A DNA stretch of 64,000 nucleotides from Streptomyces sp. NBC_01341 (GTDB lineage: Bacteria > Actinomycetota > Actinomycetes > Streptomycetales > Streptomycetaceae): assembly GCF_035946055.1 (NCBI RefSeq), contig NZ_CP108364.1, positions 5,022,001 to 5,086,000 on the forward strand, read 5' to 3'. Below, piece after piece: positions 36,024 to 44,866 of the stretch. The notes beneath the pieces are model-generated. The model had not been told where the DNA came from, searched no databases, and saw nothing but the letters and a program-made list of their open reading frames with translations. Position numbers and translations under genes: made by a program. Position 1 is the stretch's first letter. Each line of letters begins with the position of its first letter.

Positions 36024-38549
36024 GTGCCGTTGGACTGGAGCAAGGTTGACTCTGGTGAAACCGAACCGCTGCTGCGACCACGGGACATCTATGTAGCAGG
36101 CCCCCGGCCGTGGGCCTATCTGCGTCATGAGCAGGGCGAGGTGCTGGACCGCTGGTTCGAGCGTCGCACCGACAGAGATGTAGTGATCAAGCAGAACACG
36201 GGCGGTGGCAAGACTGCTGCGGGCCTGTTGATCGCCCAAAGCACATTGAATGAAGGTGTTGGGAAGGCCGTCTATCTCGCAGGAGACACTCACTACGCAA
36301 CCGGTCAGGTTCGGGAGGAAGCCGCGAGGCTCGGGCTCGCGACGGTCGTGGATCCACGAGATCCCGCCTTTCAGGCGGAGCGATCCATCCTCGTGACCAA
36401 CTTCAAGAAGTTGTTCAATGGCATGTCCGTATTCGGAGTAGCTGGTAGCAACCGCCCGACCATGCCGCTCGGCGTCGTCGTCATCGATGACGCTCACGCA
36501 GCCTTGACGACCGTCACTGGCCAGTTCCAGCTCTTCATCCCCCGCGAACACAAGGTCCACGACACGCTCGTGGCCATGTTCGCAGGCGAACTGAAGGATC
36601 AGGCCCCCAAGCATTGGCGTGATGTCCAGGCCGGCGACTACTCCGCACTCGTGCGCATCCCCTTCTGGGCCTGGTCCGATCGGCACCAAGAGGTCATGGA
36701 TCTACTCCACCCACACGGAGATGATGAAACCTTCAAGTATACCTGGCCGCTCGTTGCGGACGTGCTGCCTTTGTGTGCCGCGTCCGTGACAAGCCGCGGC
36801 GTGGAGATCCGGCCTCCGTGCCCTCCCGTCAGCGCGATCCCGGCCTTCACCAATGCTCAGCGCCGCGTCTACCTGACAGCAACCCTGGCGGACGACAGCG
36901 CTTTGGCCACTGTCCTGGATGCTGCTCCGCCACTTCTGTCGCGTCCGGTCACCCCGGGCAGTGCCGCAGACCTGGGCGACCGACTGATCCTCGCGCCGCT
37001 TGCCCTTAATCCGGCACTGGATGAAGAAGCAGTGCGCCGCATGGCTCAGCAGTTTGCACACGGTGACCGAAACGGTGACGGCGTGCCTGACAGCAAGCCG
37101 GTCAACGTGGTCGTCATCGTGCCCAGCGCGAATCGGGCTACTGCCTGGAAGCCGTACGCCGACCGGACTCACGCGGCGAACACCTTGGAGGCCGGGGTCA
37201 AGGAGCTGCGCGAGGCTGAGCACGTCGGACTCGTCGTACTGGTGAACAAGTACGACGGCATCGACTTGCCCAACGACGCCTGCCGACTACTCATCCTCGA
37301 TGGGGTGCCCCTGCCCTTGGACGCTGCCGAACGTCGGGAGGCATCTCTTCTTCCCGACAGCCGCTTCCGGGTGGCCCAGGGTATCCAGCGGATCGAGCAA
37401 GGCATGGGCCGTGGGGTGCGGGACCGAGAAGACTACTGTGCAGTTCTTCTCATGGGTGCCGAGCTCGGTCTCGCCATTCGTGATCCCCGTCGTCTTGATC
37501 TCTTCTCCCCCGCGACCCGTGCGCAACTGCGAGTAAGCCAGCGTGTCGCTGACATGATCGCCGGCGAGGGACTGCCGCAGGTGAGGGAAGCCATCGATGC
37601 CTGTTTGGAACGCCAACAACACTGGCTGACCCCGAGTCGGCGGGCCCTGGCCGATGTCCAGTACGAGCAAGTGAGTAACGTTCGTGCTGAGGCCACAGCT
37701 GGCCGAGAGGCGTTCGACCTGGCCTGTGTTGGACAGTACCGGGCCTCGGCGGATCGCCTTCAGGTCGCCATCAACAGCCTGGAGGACAAGGCACTACGCG
37801 GCTGGCTGATGGAACAGAAGGCGACTTACCTTCATCACGTAGACCCCCTTGCCGCACAGAACGTACTGGCAACCGCAGTCATGGAGAACCCAAGGGTTCA
37901 GCGGCCGGTCGACGATGTGACTCCGCGCCGGATCAGGGCTACGGCTGTCCAGGCCCGTGCCGCTTCCAAATTCCTCGGGCGGACCTACTCAGACGGCGTC
38001 CAATTGGTGCTCGGCGTCCGTCAGATTTTCGACCGCATCGTGTGGGGCGATGAGGAGAGGGCGGATGACGCTGAGGCTGCATGGGAACTGTTGGGATGCC
38101 ATCTCGGGTTCCGTAGCGATCGGCCTGACAAGACGTTCAAGATCGGCCCGGACAGTCGGTGGGCCATGACGAGCGATCACCACGGCATCATCGAGCTCAA
38201 GACAGGCTGCACCACTAACTCGATCTCCAAGGACGATATTGATCAGCTCGGCGGGAGCGTTCGGTGGCATGAATCGATCGATCCCAGCGTCCGGGCTACT
38301 CCGGTCATGCTTCACCCAAGCAGCATGCTCCATGAGCAGAGTCCGCCTCTGCCCGGCCTGCGGGTGGTTACGCCGTCGAAGCTCGACGATCTGAGGGAGG
38401 CCGTGGCAAGCGTTGCCACGGCCTTGGCCGCCGGCCAAGGCAGATGGGCCGATGAGCAGGCCGTCGCTGCCGAGTTCGCCCGGGCCAAGCTCACTGCGGG
38501 AGCGCTCCTCGCTACCTTCGCGGAGACGGCGCGACCGGCGCCGGCGTGA
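36024..38549 (+). CDS. DExH-box helicase fused to a PD-(D/E)XK nuclease domain
   Basis: An 841-residue protein. Superfamily 2 helicase motifs are clear: Walker A QNTGGGKT (57-64), DDAH box VVVIDDAHAAL (151-161), YLTATLADDS (283-292), a motif V-like LVNKYDGIDLPND (406-418) and motif VI QGIQRIEQGMGRGVRDRED (452-470). The last motif and the GGGKT loop resemble the XPD/DinG branch. The C-terminal part reads LGFRSDRP, IGPDSRWAM and HGIIELKTG, giving a plausible nuclease triad Asp710, Glu724 and Lys726, with a later IDQLGGSVRW. It starts with GTG behind AAGGGGG. Such a fusion fits unwinding plus cutting of invading DNA. It may act alone or with the Shedu-like nuclease 600 bp downstream. Confidence 0.82.
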   Translation: MPLDWSKVDSGETEPLLRPRDIYVAGPRPWAYLRHEQGEVLDRWFERRTDRDVVIKQNTGGGKTAAGLLIAQSTLNEGVGKAVYLAGDTHYATGQVREEAARLGLATVVDPRDPAFQAERSILVTNFKKLFNGMSVFGVAGSNRPTMPLGVVVIDDAHAALTTVTGQFQLFIPREHKVHDTLVAMFAGELKDQAPKHWRDVQAGDYSALVRIPFWAWSDRHQEVMDLLHPHGDDETFKYTWPLVADVLPLCAASVTSRGVEIRPPCPPVSAIPAFTNAQRRVYLTATLADDSALATVLDAAPPLLSRPVTPGSAADLGDRLILAPLALNPALDEEAVRRMAQQFAHGDRNGDGVPDSKPVNVVVIVPSANRATAWKPYADRTHAANTLEAGVKELREAEHVGLVVLVNKYDGIDLPNDACRLLILDGVPLPLDAAERREASLLPDSRFRVAQGIQRIEQGMGRGVRDREDYCAVLLMGAELGLAIRDPRRLDLFSPATRAQLRVSQRVADMIAGEGLPQVREAIDACLERQQHWLTPSRRALADVQYEQVSNVRAEATAGREAFDLACVGQYRASADRLQVAINSLEDKALRGWLMEQKATYLHHVDPLAAQNVLATAVMENPRVQRPVDDVTPRRIRATAVQARAASKFLGRTYSDGVQLVLGVRQIFDRIVWGDEERADDAEAAWELLGCHLGFRSDRPDKTFKIGPDSRWAMTSDHHGIIELKTGCTTNSISKDDIDQLGGSVRWHESIDPSVRATPVMLHPSSMLHEQSPPLPGLRVVTPSKLDDLREAVASVATALAAGQGRWADEQAVAAEFARAKLTAGALLATFAETARPAPA

Positions 38550-38650
38550 CCTTGTCTGGGCGTGCGGTATAGGCGTGGGCGGTGCCACCGGGATCCCGAA
38601 GCCGACGGCTATCTGGGGCAGGGTGTCGTGCTTGCGCAGGTACACCAGAG
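38550..38650 (-). pseudogene. Frameshifted remnant of an IS transposase N terminus
   Basis: On the minus strand YLRKHDTLPQIAVGFGIPV (38586-38645) continues, after a frameshift at about 38586, with GTAHAYTARPDK. Together this matches the HTH region of an IS5-type streptomycete transposase. Only about 35 residues survive. It starts right at the end of the helicase gene. Confidence 0.6.
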
Positions 38651-38727
38651 CGACGAGCGCGCGCGTTGGTGCGGCGGGAGCTTGCAGCGGTGGTCACCCT
38701 CGCGGGTGACGATGAGCAAGGTTACCC

Positions 38728-38837
38728 GCTCGACCTGCGCGTGAGGCAGGTCGAGCGCGACAGGATAGGCAACCAATGAGGCACCTGCGCTGGTGAGTTG
38801 AGACCTCGAATGTCTCCCTCAACGGCACAGGTGCCTC
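38728..38837. repeat. Two strong inverted repeats between the helicase and Shedu genes
   Basis: GCTCGACCTG (38728-38737) and CAGGTCGAGC (38747-38756) form a 10-bp hairpin with a 9-nt loop. GAGGCACCTG (38778-38787) and CAGGTGCCTC (38828-38837) are a second perfect 10-bp pair, enclosing an inner GTTGAG/CTCAAC pair. They follow the IS fragment and may be IS ends, a terminator for the helicase gene or a structured RNA. Confidence 0.45.
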
Positions 38838-38899
38838 GTGCGTTGCGCCCTCGACGCCGTCACTCCATCGGTGACCACTCTGAAAACGCTCACGAGAGG

Positions 38900-39034
38900 A
38901 TGCGCCGCGAGAATGCCGAGAAGCGCAAGCAGGAAGCCCAGTGGTCGCGGGCGGAGTGGTTCGACACGCGGGAGCGGAAGATGGAGGACTTCGCCCGTCT
39001 GTGGGACGGGACCGGGGCCGGGAACGAACAGTGA
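38900..39034 (+). CDS. Possible small helical protein (44 aa)
   Basis: ORF beginning MRRENAEKRKQEAQWSRAEWFDTRERKMEDFARLW, rich in charged helical residues, with a GAGAGG lying very close to the ATG. It is the only protein-like sequence between the IS remnant and the Shedu gene. It may be a gene tail rather than a complete gene. Confidence 0.3.
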   Translation: MRRENAEKRKQEAQWSRAEWFDTRERKMEDFARLWDGTGAGNEQ

Positions 39035-39127
39035 ACCGCCTGCCCGCGCATCTCTCACCTGACGACGGCAGGCAGGCCCGATCGTTCGGGAGATGGAAAG
39101 TCCCGATAGGCCGACGCGTGACTGCTC

Positions 39128-39133
39128 TACCCT
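39128..39133 (+). promoter_or_regulatory. -10 box of the Shedu gene
   Basis: TACCCT 13 bases before ATG 39147 predicts a transcript with a 5' leader of only a few bases. No ribosome site is visible between them, so near-leaderless translation is likely. Confidence 0.4.
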
Positions 39134-39146
39134 CCATCCTGGACAC

Positions 39147-41216
39147 ATGACGTCCAGCAACCCCGCCCCGACACATGCGCAGCCATCGATCACAATGGTG
39201 ACGCGGCACGACATCTTCAACTACCTGCGCGGGATATCGAGCCCCTGGTGGGGGAAGCTGGACGAGGTTGCGTTCCTGGAGGTCCTATACGACCTGGACC
39301 GACCTACGGCCGCGGACAGCCGACTCCCGACTGTCCGCGCCGACATACAGCAGCACCGGTTTAACAACTGTGACCTGCCTGACGACTGGATCTTCGAGGA
39401 CTCCCGGCTGGAGCTCTCCGACGGACCGGACGAGGTGCTGCTCGCCTTCCTCGCACGAACCGTTCATCCCGAGGTCGCGGCCGACGTCGAGGCGGCCACG
39501 AAACAGGTCGAGGAGCTGAACCGGCTGCTGGCTCCGGACGGATGGCGCCTGCGTGCCTACGAGTTCCTCTCTGGCCGCCCTATCTACACGCCGGTCCGAC
39601 TACCGCCCACGGGCCTGTTGGTCCCGCTGCCGCTGAACGACGACGACACCAGCAAGCTCGACTTGGTCCTCGGGCAGACCTACAGCCTCTTGGACTGCGC
39701 CGGCGAGGAGACCGCACGCGACCTGCTACGCACCGCTGTCCTGACCCTGCGCCGCGATGGTGGCTTCATCCACCCCATGCCTGGTGACAGTTGGACAGCG
39801 GACACCTACGAGGCGGTCCTGACTGTGGAGCGCGAGCTCCAGCCCGCCTGTACCCCGGAGATGAAGGAGGTGATTTGGCGGACCCTGGAGCACCTGCTCA
39901 GCCAGCTCGGACGTACCGACGTCCTGGACCTCGTGGTTGAAGGTGATACCCGGCCTCTGCCCAACATCTCGCCGGACTGGCGGACTCAGGCTGCGGCACC
40001 CGCTACCCCCATCGTTCGCGGTCTCCGCCTCCCCTTCTCCACTACCGAGTTCGACGTCACCTGCGGGGACTTCGCCGATCTGGAGATCCGCGGCTCGCAG
40101 GACAGCAGCGGGTTCCACTACCTCTACGACACCCGCGCACGCCGGATGATCACCGACTTCGTCCTCGACGACCGGCCCCGGGTGGCCACACTGTGCAACG
40201 TCACCATCATCAAGAAGGGCGACACCTTCACGCCGAGGATCAAGCTGTGGAAGAGGGATAAGAGGAAGGCAGGGGAGGTCTCCGCCACGCAAACGATGCC
40301 CGATAACGGGGCCACCCGGGCTGTCAAAGCGCTCGTCGACACCGGGGACGTCCACGAGAACTTCTGGAAGGTCATCAACTTCCTCCAGGGTTGCACGGGG
40401 CTGAGCACGCCCGGCGGCTCCCTCCATCTCGTGGCCAGGGACGAGGTCCACCTGACCCAGCTGCTGACCGGCCAGGACCGGACGATGGTTCTCGGTGCGG
40501 TCAGGACCGCAATCGGCGGTGGGCTCACCGAGGAGGACATCCGGCTGATCAGCAACCGCAGAGAGCAGCTCCAGAGGTTCGAGCAGCTACTGACAGATCC
40601 GGACTATTTCCAACAGGAGGAGGGTCTGGCAACGACGCGCGGGCCGGAAGCGGTCTGGCAGGCTTTCTTCGAGGCGAACCAGTGGATCTTCGGCTACGGA
40701 CTCAACCTCATCGCCTGCGAATCCATCGACGACGGCAAGCTGGAGCGCATCACCACCGGTGCGGACATATTCGGCGGAGCCGGGAAACGTATCGACGCCA
40801 TCATGCGTTCCAAGGGCCTGATCAGCAGCATGCTCTTCTGCGAAATCAAGACCCACGACACGGAGCTACTCGCCAAGACCCCGTACCGCGCAGGCGTCTA
40901 CCAGGCCTCCAAAGAACTGGGCGGCGGCGTGGCGCAGGTGCAGAAGACCGCCAGCAAGGCCCAGCAGCACATCTCCCGCGAATTCCTTACCCGCATCTAC
41001 GACGACGACGGCACCCCGACCGGCATCGAACTGTCCACTACCCGGCCCCGGCAGATCGTGGTGATCGGGAGTCTGCTCGAGTTCACTCACCATGGCGCCG
41101 TGAACCCGGAGAAGATCAACTCCTTCGAGCTGTACCGGACATCGATCCAGGACGTCGAGATCATCACGTTCGACGAGCTCTACCAGCGAGCGTGCTTCAT
41201 CGTCGAAGATCGCTAA
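39147..41216 (+). CDS. sduA: Shedu-type defence nuclease with AbiJ-like N-terminal domain
   Basis: A 689-residue protein. The C-terminal 200 residues match the Shedu (DUF4263) nuclease domain: VWQAFFEANQWIFGYG, GKRIDAIMRS (Asp550), FCEIKTHDTELL (Glu566, Lys568) and YRAGVYQASKELGGGVAQVQK. Shedu proteins are single-gene anti-phage systems whose domain is a PD-(D/E)XK nuclease. The N-terminal 130 residues (HDIFNYLRGISSPWWGKLDEVAFL, FLARTVHPEV, GWRLRAYEFLSGRPIY) resemble the AbiJ N-terminal domain type 3 seen in abortive-infection proteins, probably a sensor. A large middle region (about 155-500) is not recognised. It carries its own promoter-like box, so it can work as an independent unit. Confidence 0.88.
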   Translation: MTSSNPAPTHAQPSITMVTRHDIFNYLRGISSPWWGKLDEVAFLEVLYDLDRPTAADSRLPTVRADIQQHRFNNCDLPDDWIFEDSRLELSDGPDEVLLAFLARTVHPEVAADVEAATKQVEELNRLLAPDGWRLRAYEFLSGRPIYTPVRLPPTGLLVPLPLNDDDTSKLDLVLGQTYSLLDCAGEETARDLLRTAVLTLRRDGGFIHPMPGDSWTADTYEAVLTVERELQPACTPEMKEVIWRTLEHLLSQLGRTDVLDLVVEGDTRPLPNISPDWRTQAAAPATPIVRGLRLPFSTTEFDVTCGDFADLEIRGSQDSSGFHYLYDTRARRMITDFVLDDRPRVATLCNVTIIKKGDTFTPRIKLWKRDKRKAGEVSATQTMPDNGATRAVKALVDTGDVHENFWKVINFLQGCTGLSTPGGSLHLVARDEVHLTQLLTGQDRTMVLGAVRTAIGGGLTEEDIRLISNRREQLQRFEQLLTDPDYFQQEEGLATTRGPEAVWQAFFEANQWIFGYGLNLIACESIDDGKLERITTGADIFGGAGKRIDAIMRSKGLISSMLFCEIKTHDTELLAKTPYRAGVYQASKELGGGVAQVQKTASKAQQHISREFLTRIYDDDGTPTGIELSTTRPRQIVVIGSLLEFTHHGAVNPEKINSFELYRTSIQDVEIITFDELYQRACFIVEDR

Positions 41217-41731
41217 GCAGAGGTCACGTACTGTGCTCGCCCACGACCCCATTGTCTCCCGGCCGGCGGGCGGTACCAGGGTGTGGCGTGGCTGCTTGCC
41301 GCACGATCTTGACCACCGAATCAGGTGACCTCCGCCGACCGCGTGCCCGACCTTCGGGGGGCGAAGCAGTTGGAGACTTGCCGGTCTGGCCGCGTGTCTT
41401 CGCTCCGGTCTCCGAACTGGCCGGGCTTCACGGGGGCAGGGCGAGGTGCTGCAGGAGCTAACTGAGGGGTGAGAGACTGTTCGACGCTATGGAGGTAGCC
41501 GGCGACGGGGGCGCCGCTGCGGAGATGGCTGTGATCTTGGCTGGCTGCTTGGTGGAGGGCCGACAGGCCGAAGCCGGCGCCGACTGCGGCGCCGAGGAGA
41601 GGCTTTCCGGCCAGTGCGCCACCGCTGACGGCGGCGATTCATGCCGGCAGATCGAACCATCCCGGGCATCTTCCTCTGATCTGCCAGATGATCCAAACGA
41701 AACGGCCCGGGTCCATGTCGGTCTCATGCGG
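41217..41731. other. 515-bp stretch without a confident gene
   Basis: Several overlapping GC-rich frames exist but none has a ribosome site. A minus-strand frame gives IAAVSGGALAGKPLLGAAVGAGFGLSALHQAA, a glycine-rich membrane-like string, but a stop lies directly before it and no ATG, GTG or TTG start is available. It may be a decayed gene downstream of the minus-strand membrane protein. Confidence 0.4.
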
Positions 41732-43267
41732 TCACTTGCGGCTCTGGCCACGCATCACATCGAGCACATCGCCCGGGGCCAGCCGATCACGGTACAAAAG
41801 CGCCCAAGTGACGGCGCCGACCACGGCAATGATCTGAGTCGATCCGGCAGCCGAGAGCTTCGACAAGCCTGCTGCGATGGCGGCACCGGTCATCACCACA
41901 CCAAGGATGACCAGCCGCACCCATTCGCGATTGACGGCGGGATCTACGTCTTTCAAGTCCTTGGGATCGAGCAGGGCGAGTATGCGGCCTTGCGCGTACC
42001 GTTCAGTAATTGTTACCAGCATGCGCGTCATCTCCTCGAACACCTGGCCTGTGTCGGCGTCGATGTCCTGCCGTGTTTCTAGCCGCCGGACCGCGCCTAC
42101 TACGTCGGCCGCATGCTTCCGGTACTCGCGCCGGCGCGGTCCGGGCACCTGACGATGCCGGACCTTCCACGCCGACCACACCACTTGCTCAACCTTGGAG
42201 AGGTCCACGCGCGGAACGTAGACAGCGCTATGGGGCTGCATGACGGTCTGGTAGTAGTGACGCCGGGCCGCCCCCGCGCGGCCGACACAATCGATCAGAA
42301 CCGCGACAGGCCGGGTACGCCTGGCCGCTCCCGGGTGCAGACTCAGCAGCGACCGCAGCCACCACCCGCGAGGAGGAGGGGCGGCGAAGCCTGGACCGCG
42401 CCTGCTGTCTGCCCGGGTCGGCCCGTGCTGGCCGAGTAGTCCCAGCACGGCTCGTAGCGCAAGGAGAAGCGCGGCAGCCAGAACGAACCCGAACACCGCA
42501 GTAGCCGCCTCGGCGGGGCGGCCTTCCGGGGCACCCAGTGCTGGAAGATATTGGGCTGCTTTCCTCCAGATCGACTCACCGAAGGCCCGGAAGATCGTCA
42601 CTACCGTCACATCGATGTCTGGTTGCTCGCCGGTCCAATCGACCTGCCGGGCCGGACCCCACAAGCCGCCGCCGGGCGCCCACCACACAACGGGAGCTTT
42701 TTCGCTCTCCGCCCACACATGGGACGACCACCTGATGACGAAATTGACGATGCCCCCCAGGTTGAGCAGGATCTGCAACAGGAAGAACGCCTTGACGAGG
42801 TAGGCGACCGCAGCCAGCGGCGCGATTTGATGCCACGAGCGCAACGCAGCGCGCACGTGCCGGCCAACAGGAAACAGCCTGTAGGCATCCGGGCCAAAAG
42901 GCCGCCTCACCCACGCCAGATGCTCCGCAACCCTGCGCCTGCTCCACCGGACGTAGGAGGTCACTACACGGCCCAGAGTGTGTGAGTACACCCACTCGCC
43001 CGTGGCGAGCAGAGCCCGTCCGACGAGTTCGGCCAGGGAAAGCAGCCGTTGCAGGAACCACCGGATCCGCAACACGTCACGCGGGTCGACCGTCTCCGAT
43101 ATCCCCCATACGACTATGCCCGGCAGTGCAAGCACTAGGAACAAGCTGACCAGGAACAAGACCACTTCAAGGACCATGCCCAGAGCAGCCCACGCAATTT
43201 CGATCACCCCGACAGTCTGGCCGAGCACACGCGGTGGCGAGCTCTGTTGGCCTGATATCTCGCGCAC
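41732..43267 (-). CDS. Multi-pass membrane protein of unknown function (511 aa)
   Basis: A 511-residue protein with hydrophobic segments near the N terminus (AALGMVLEVVLFLVSLFLVLALPGIVVWGI), at about 150-180 (IAPLAAVAYLVKAFFLLQILLNLGGIV), about 255-275 and two at the C terminus (LVILGVVMTGAAIAAGLSKL and IIAVVGAVTWALLYRD). Between them is a large cytoplasmic part with many Arg residues. No family is recognised. The GTG at 43267 has no good ribosome site; a start about 20 codons later at VIEIAW is possible. It reads in the same direction as the gene at 43590-44624 and may form a module with it, with the membrane protein as a possible effector. Confidence 0.65.
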   Translation of the reverse strand: MREISGQQSSPPRVLGQTVGVIEIAWAALGMVLEVVLFLVSLFLVLALPGIVVWGISETVDPRDVLRIRWFLQRLLSLAELVGRALLATGEWVYSHTLGRVVTSYVRWSRRRVAEHLAWVRRPFGPDAYRLFPVGRHVRAALRSWHQIAPLAAVAYLVKAFFLLQILLNLGGIVNFVIRWSSHVWAESEKAPVVWWAPGGGLWGPARQVDWTGEQPDIDVTVVTIFRAFGESIWRKAAQYLPALGAPEGRPAEAATAVFGFVLAAALLLALRAVLGLLGQHGPTRADSRRGPGFAAPPPRGWWLRSLLSLHPGAARRTRPVAVLIDCVGRAGAARRHYYQTVMQPHSAVYVPRVDLSKVEQVVWSAWKVRHRQVPGPRRREYRKHAADVVGAVRRLETRQDIDADTGQVFEEMTRMLVTITERYAQGRILALLDPKDLKDVDPAVNREWVRLVILGVVMTGAAIAAGLSKLSAAGSTQIIAVVGAVTWALLYRDRLAPGDVLDVMRGQSRK

Positions 43268-43589
43268 GAGAACGGCTACCGACGCCTAGTCAGCCGCCCA
43301 CCTGGCCAACGTCGGCGCCGCGCACGATCTGACATAGATGCTCCTCAAGCCCCTGTCCCGCGTGCGGGCACGGATACGAGGGCTGGACGTTCGACCTTCC
43401 CGTGCCCCGGGTTCAGGGTCCTTCGTCGGGAGGCTGTCCGCAGCGCGCAGAGGTGGCGACGCCGACGTCGAGAACGTCCAACTCGTCCAGTCGACGATGT
43501 CGGCGAGGCGCGCGGAGGCAGGGCTAGGAGCAGCAGTAACAGGGCCGCCGCCTCCAAGGATTACGGGGCTGGTGGCGCGGGCCTCGGCG
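43268..43589. other. Gap between two minus-strand cargo genes
   Basis: A minus-strand frame (43286-43618) overlaps the end of the upstream gene and stops 18 bases before the membrane protein start, so it could be a small linking gene. The predicted 110 residues are low complexity (Ala, Arg, Pro, Ser) and convincing evidence is lacking. Confidence 0.3.
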
Positions 43590-44624
43590 TCAGCATTCGC
43601 CCTCCTCCCGCGCGCCACGGGCTACTTCGGCGAGGAAATGCGTGGCAAAGGACAGCAGCGGGCCGGCTTCCCCGTGGGAGGCTCTCCACCACAGGTAGGT
43701 GGCTGGGTCGAGGATCTGGCACGTCATGAGCGCGTCCCAATCGGCGGCGGCCCGGCACCTCTGCATGTGGTGGTCCTCTTGCGGGAAGTCTCCCGTACGC
43801 CGTGCCTGGCCCACATGCAGAACCGCTCCCCGTACGGCATCGTTGCCGCTTTCATCCAGCAGACGCAGCGCGCGGTCGGTGTCGGTGAGGTTGGCCGTGC
43901 TGACCATGTCGATCAGGCTGACCATGCCGCCGCTTGGCCTGGCTCCAGACTTGTGGCCCTGTTCTTCAATGAGCTCGCGGAGGCGTCTCGCTGGAGGGTT
44001 GGAGGAGAGGAAGGCATCGTCCAGGGCCTTTTGGCTCAGCTCGGTGAGAGGCTCCCCGATCTCGGCGCACATGATCCGGAAGGCATTGCGCAGGCCGGTG
44101 CTCGGCGATCGCTTGTCGGGTCTCTCTCCGGTGGATTCCTGCACGTCTTTGACGAAGGTATCGATCTGCGCCTGGCTGAGCCCGCGGGATCGGGCGAGGT
44201 GGGCGACCATCTCCAGCACTGGCTTAGGGGAGACGGGAAGTAACGCCTCGATGGCCTTCCCCGATTGGGCGTTGATCTTGGGGATCGGCGGTCCGTCCTC
44301 GTATCTCTTCAGGTTCTCAACGCCTTTGCGGATTGCAGTCCGGATCTCCCGGGTGGCGAGGGGATCCGGGTTCATCGCCAGCATCCTCCACCCCAGCACC
44401 GGGCACAGGTGGCCGCCAGAACGTGCCATAGCGCAGATTTTCGCGGCCGTGACTGCGTTGTCGAACTCTTCGGCCGTGGCGTTTACGGGCAGGCGCGGGA
44501 TGAAGCGCGCCCTGTAGTCCCGAAGAAGTGTCCGGTCGCTGTAGACGTCCAGGCCGTAGCCGGCGGCATTGAGGGCCTGCCGGACGGGACCGAACGCGGT
44601 GGGCGGCTCGTTGGTACGGCTCAT
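43590..44624 (-). CDS. Unknown cargo protein (344 aa)
   Basis: A 344-residue soluble protein that I do not recognise. It looks mainly helical, with segments such as ATAEEFDNAVTAAKICAMAR, GKAIEALLPVSPKPVLEMVAHLARSRGLS and LRELIEEQGHKSG, and a C-terminal region with QRCRAAADWDALMTCQILD. There are no membrane helices. It is divergent from the 44-aa peptide gene to its right and upstream of the membrane protein to its left. The arrangement suggests a sensor or regulator plus membrane effector, but this is inference. Confidence 0.65.
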   Translation of the reverse strand: MSRTNEPPTAFGPVRQALNAAGYGLDVYSDRTLLRDYRARFIPRLPVNATAEEFDNAVTAAKICAMARSGGHLCPVLGWRMLAMNPDPLATREIRTAIRKGVENLKRYEDGPPIPKINAQSGKAIEALLPVSPKPVLEMVAHLARSRGLSQAQIDTFVKDVQESTGERPDKRSPSTGLRNAFRIMCAEIGEPLTELSQKALDDAFLSSNPPARRLRELIEEQGHKSGARPSGGMVSLIDMVSTANLTDTDRALRLLDESGNDAVRGAVLHVGQARRTGDFPQEDHHMQRCRAAADWDALMTCQILDPATYLWWRASHGEAGPLLSFATHFLAEVARGAREEGEC

Positions 44625-44731
44625 GACCCGACGCTACGCGCAGACGCTGGCGCGGGGTCCAGTTTTCTGCCGACTTTCATTCCAACATCTGCGGTCCGAT
44701 GGGCTCTCGACAACGCAGAAGGGACACCAGA

Positions 44732-44866
44732 ATGTCGGAGTACGAGCAGGGGCAGGAGCGCGCGCTGGAGAGGAGCCTCAGCTGGGCCGCGTGGCGGAAG
44801 GTCGCGCTGCGGCTGGGATTGCGGCTGGTGCTGGAGCTGGTGTTCTGGCACCTGCGGAACATGTGA
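44732..44866 (+). CDS. 44-aa amphipathic peptide
   Basis: ORF MSEYEQGQERALERSLSWAA continuing with WRKVALRLGLRLVLELVFWHLRNM, with AAGGGA before the ATG. The second half would form a long amphipathic or membrane-inserting helix with Arg/Lys at both ends and Leu/Val/Trp in the core. It is divergent from the 344-aa gene, sharing about 105 bp of promoter region. It could be a small membrane toxin or a membrane-targeting subunit. Confidence 0.5.
   Translation: MSEYEQGQERALERSLSWAAWRKVALRLGLRLVLELVFWHLRNM

Noticed and set aside
35801-36088. A 95-codon minus-strand ORF before the helicase
   Set aside because: It overlaps the helicase start, has no recognisable features, and would sit in that gene's promoter region.
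41458-41751. A 97-codon minus-strand ORF downstream of the membrane protein
   Set aside because: No ribosome site and no domain. The protein-like string in the neighbouring frame lacks a start codon.
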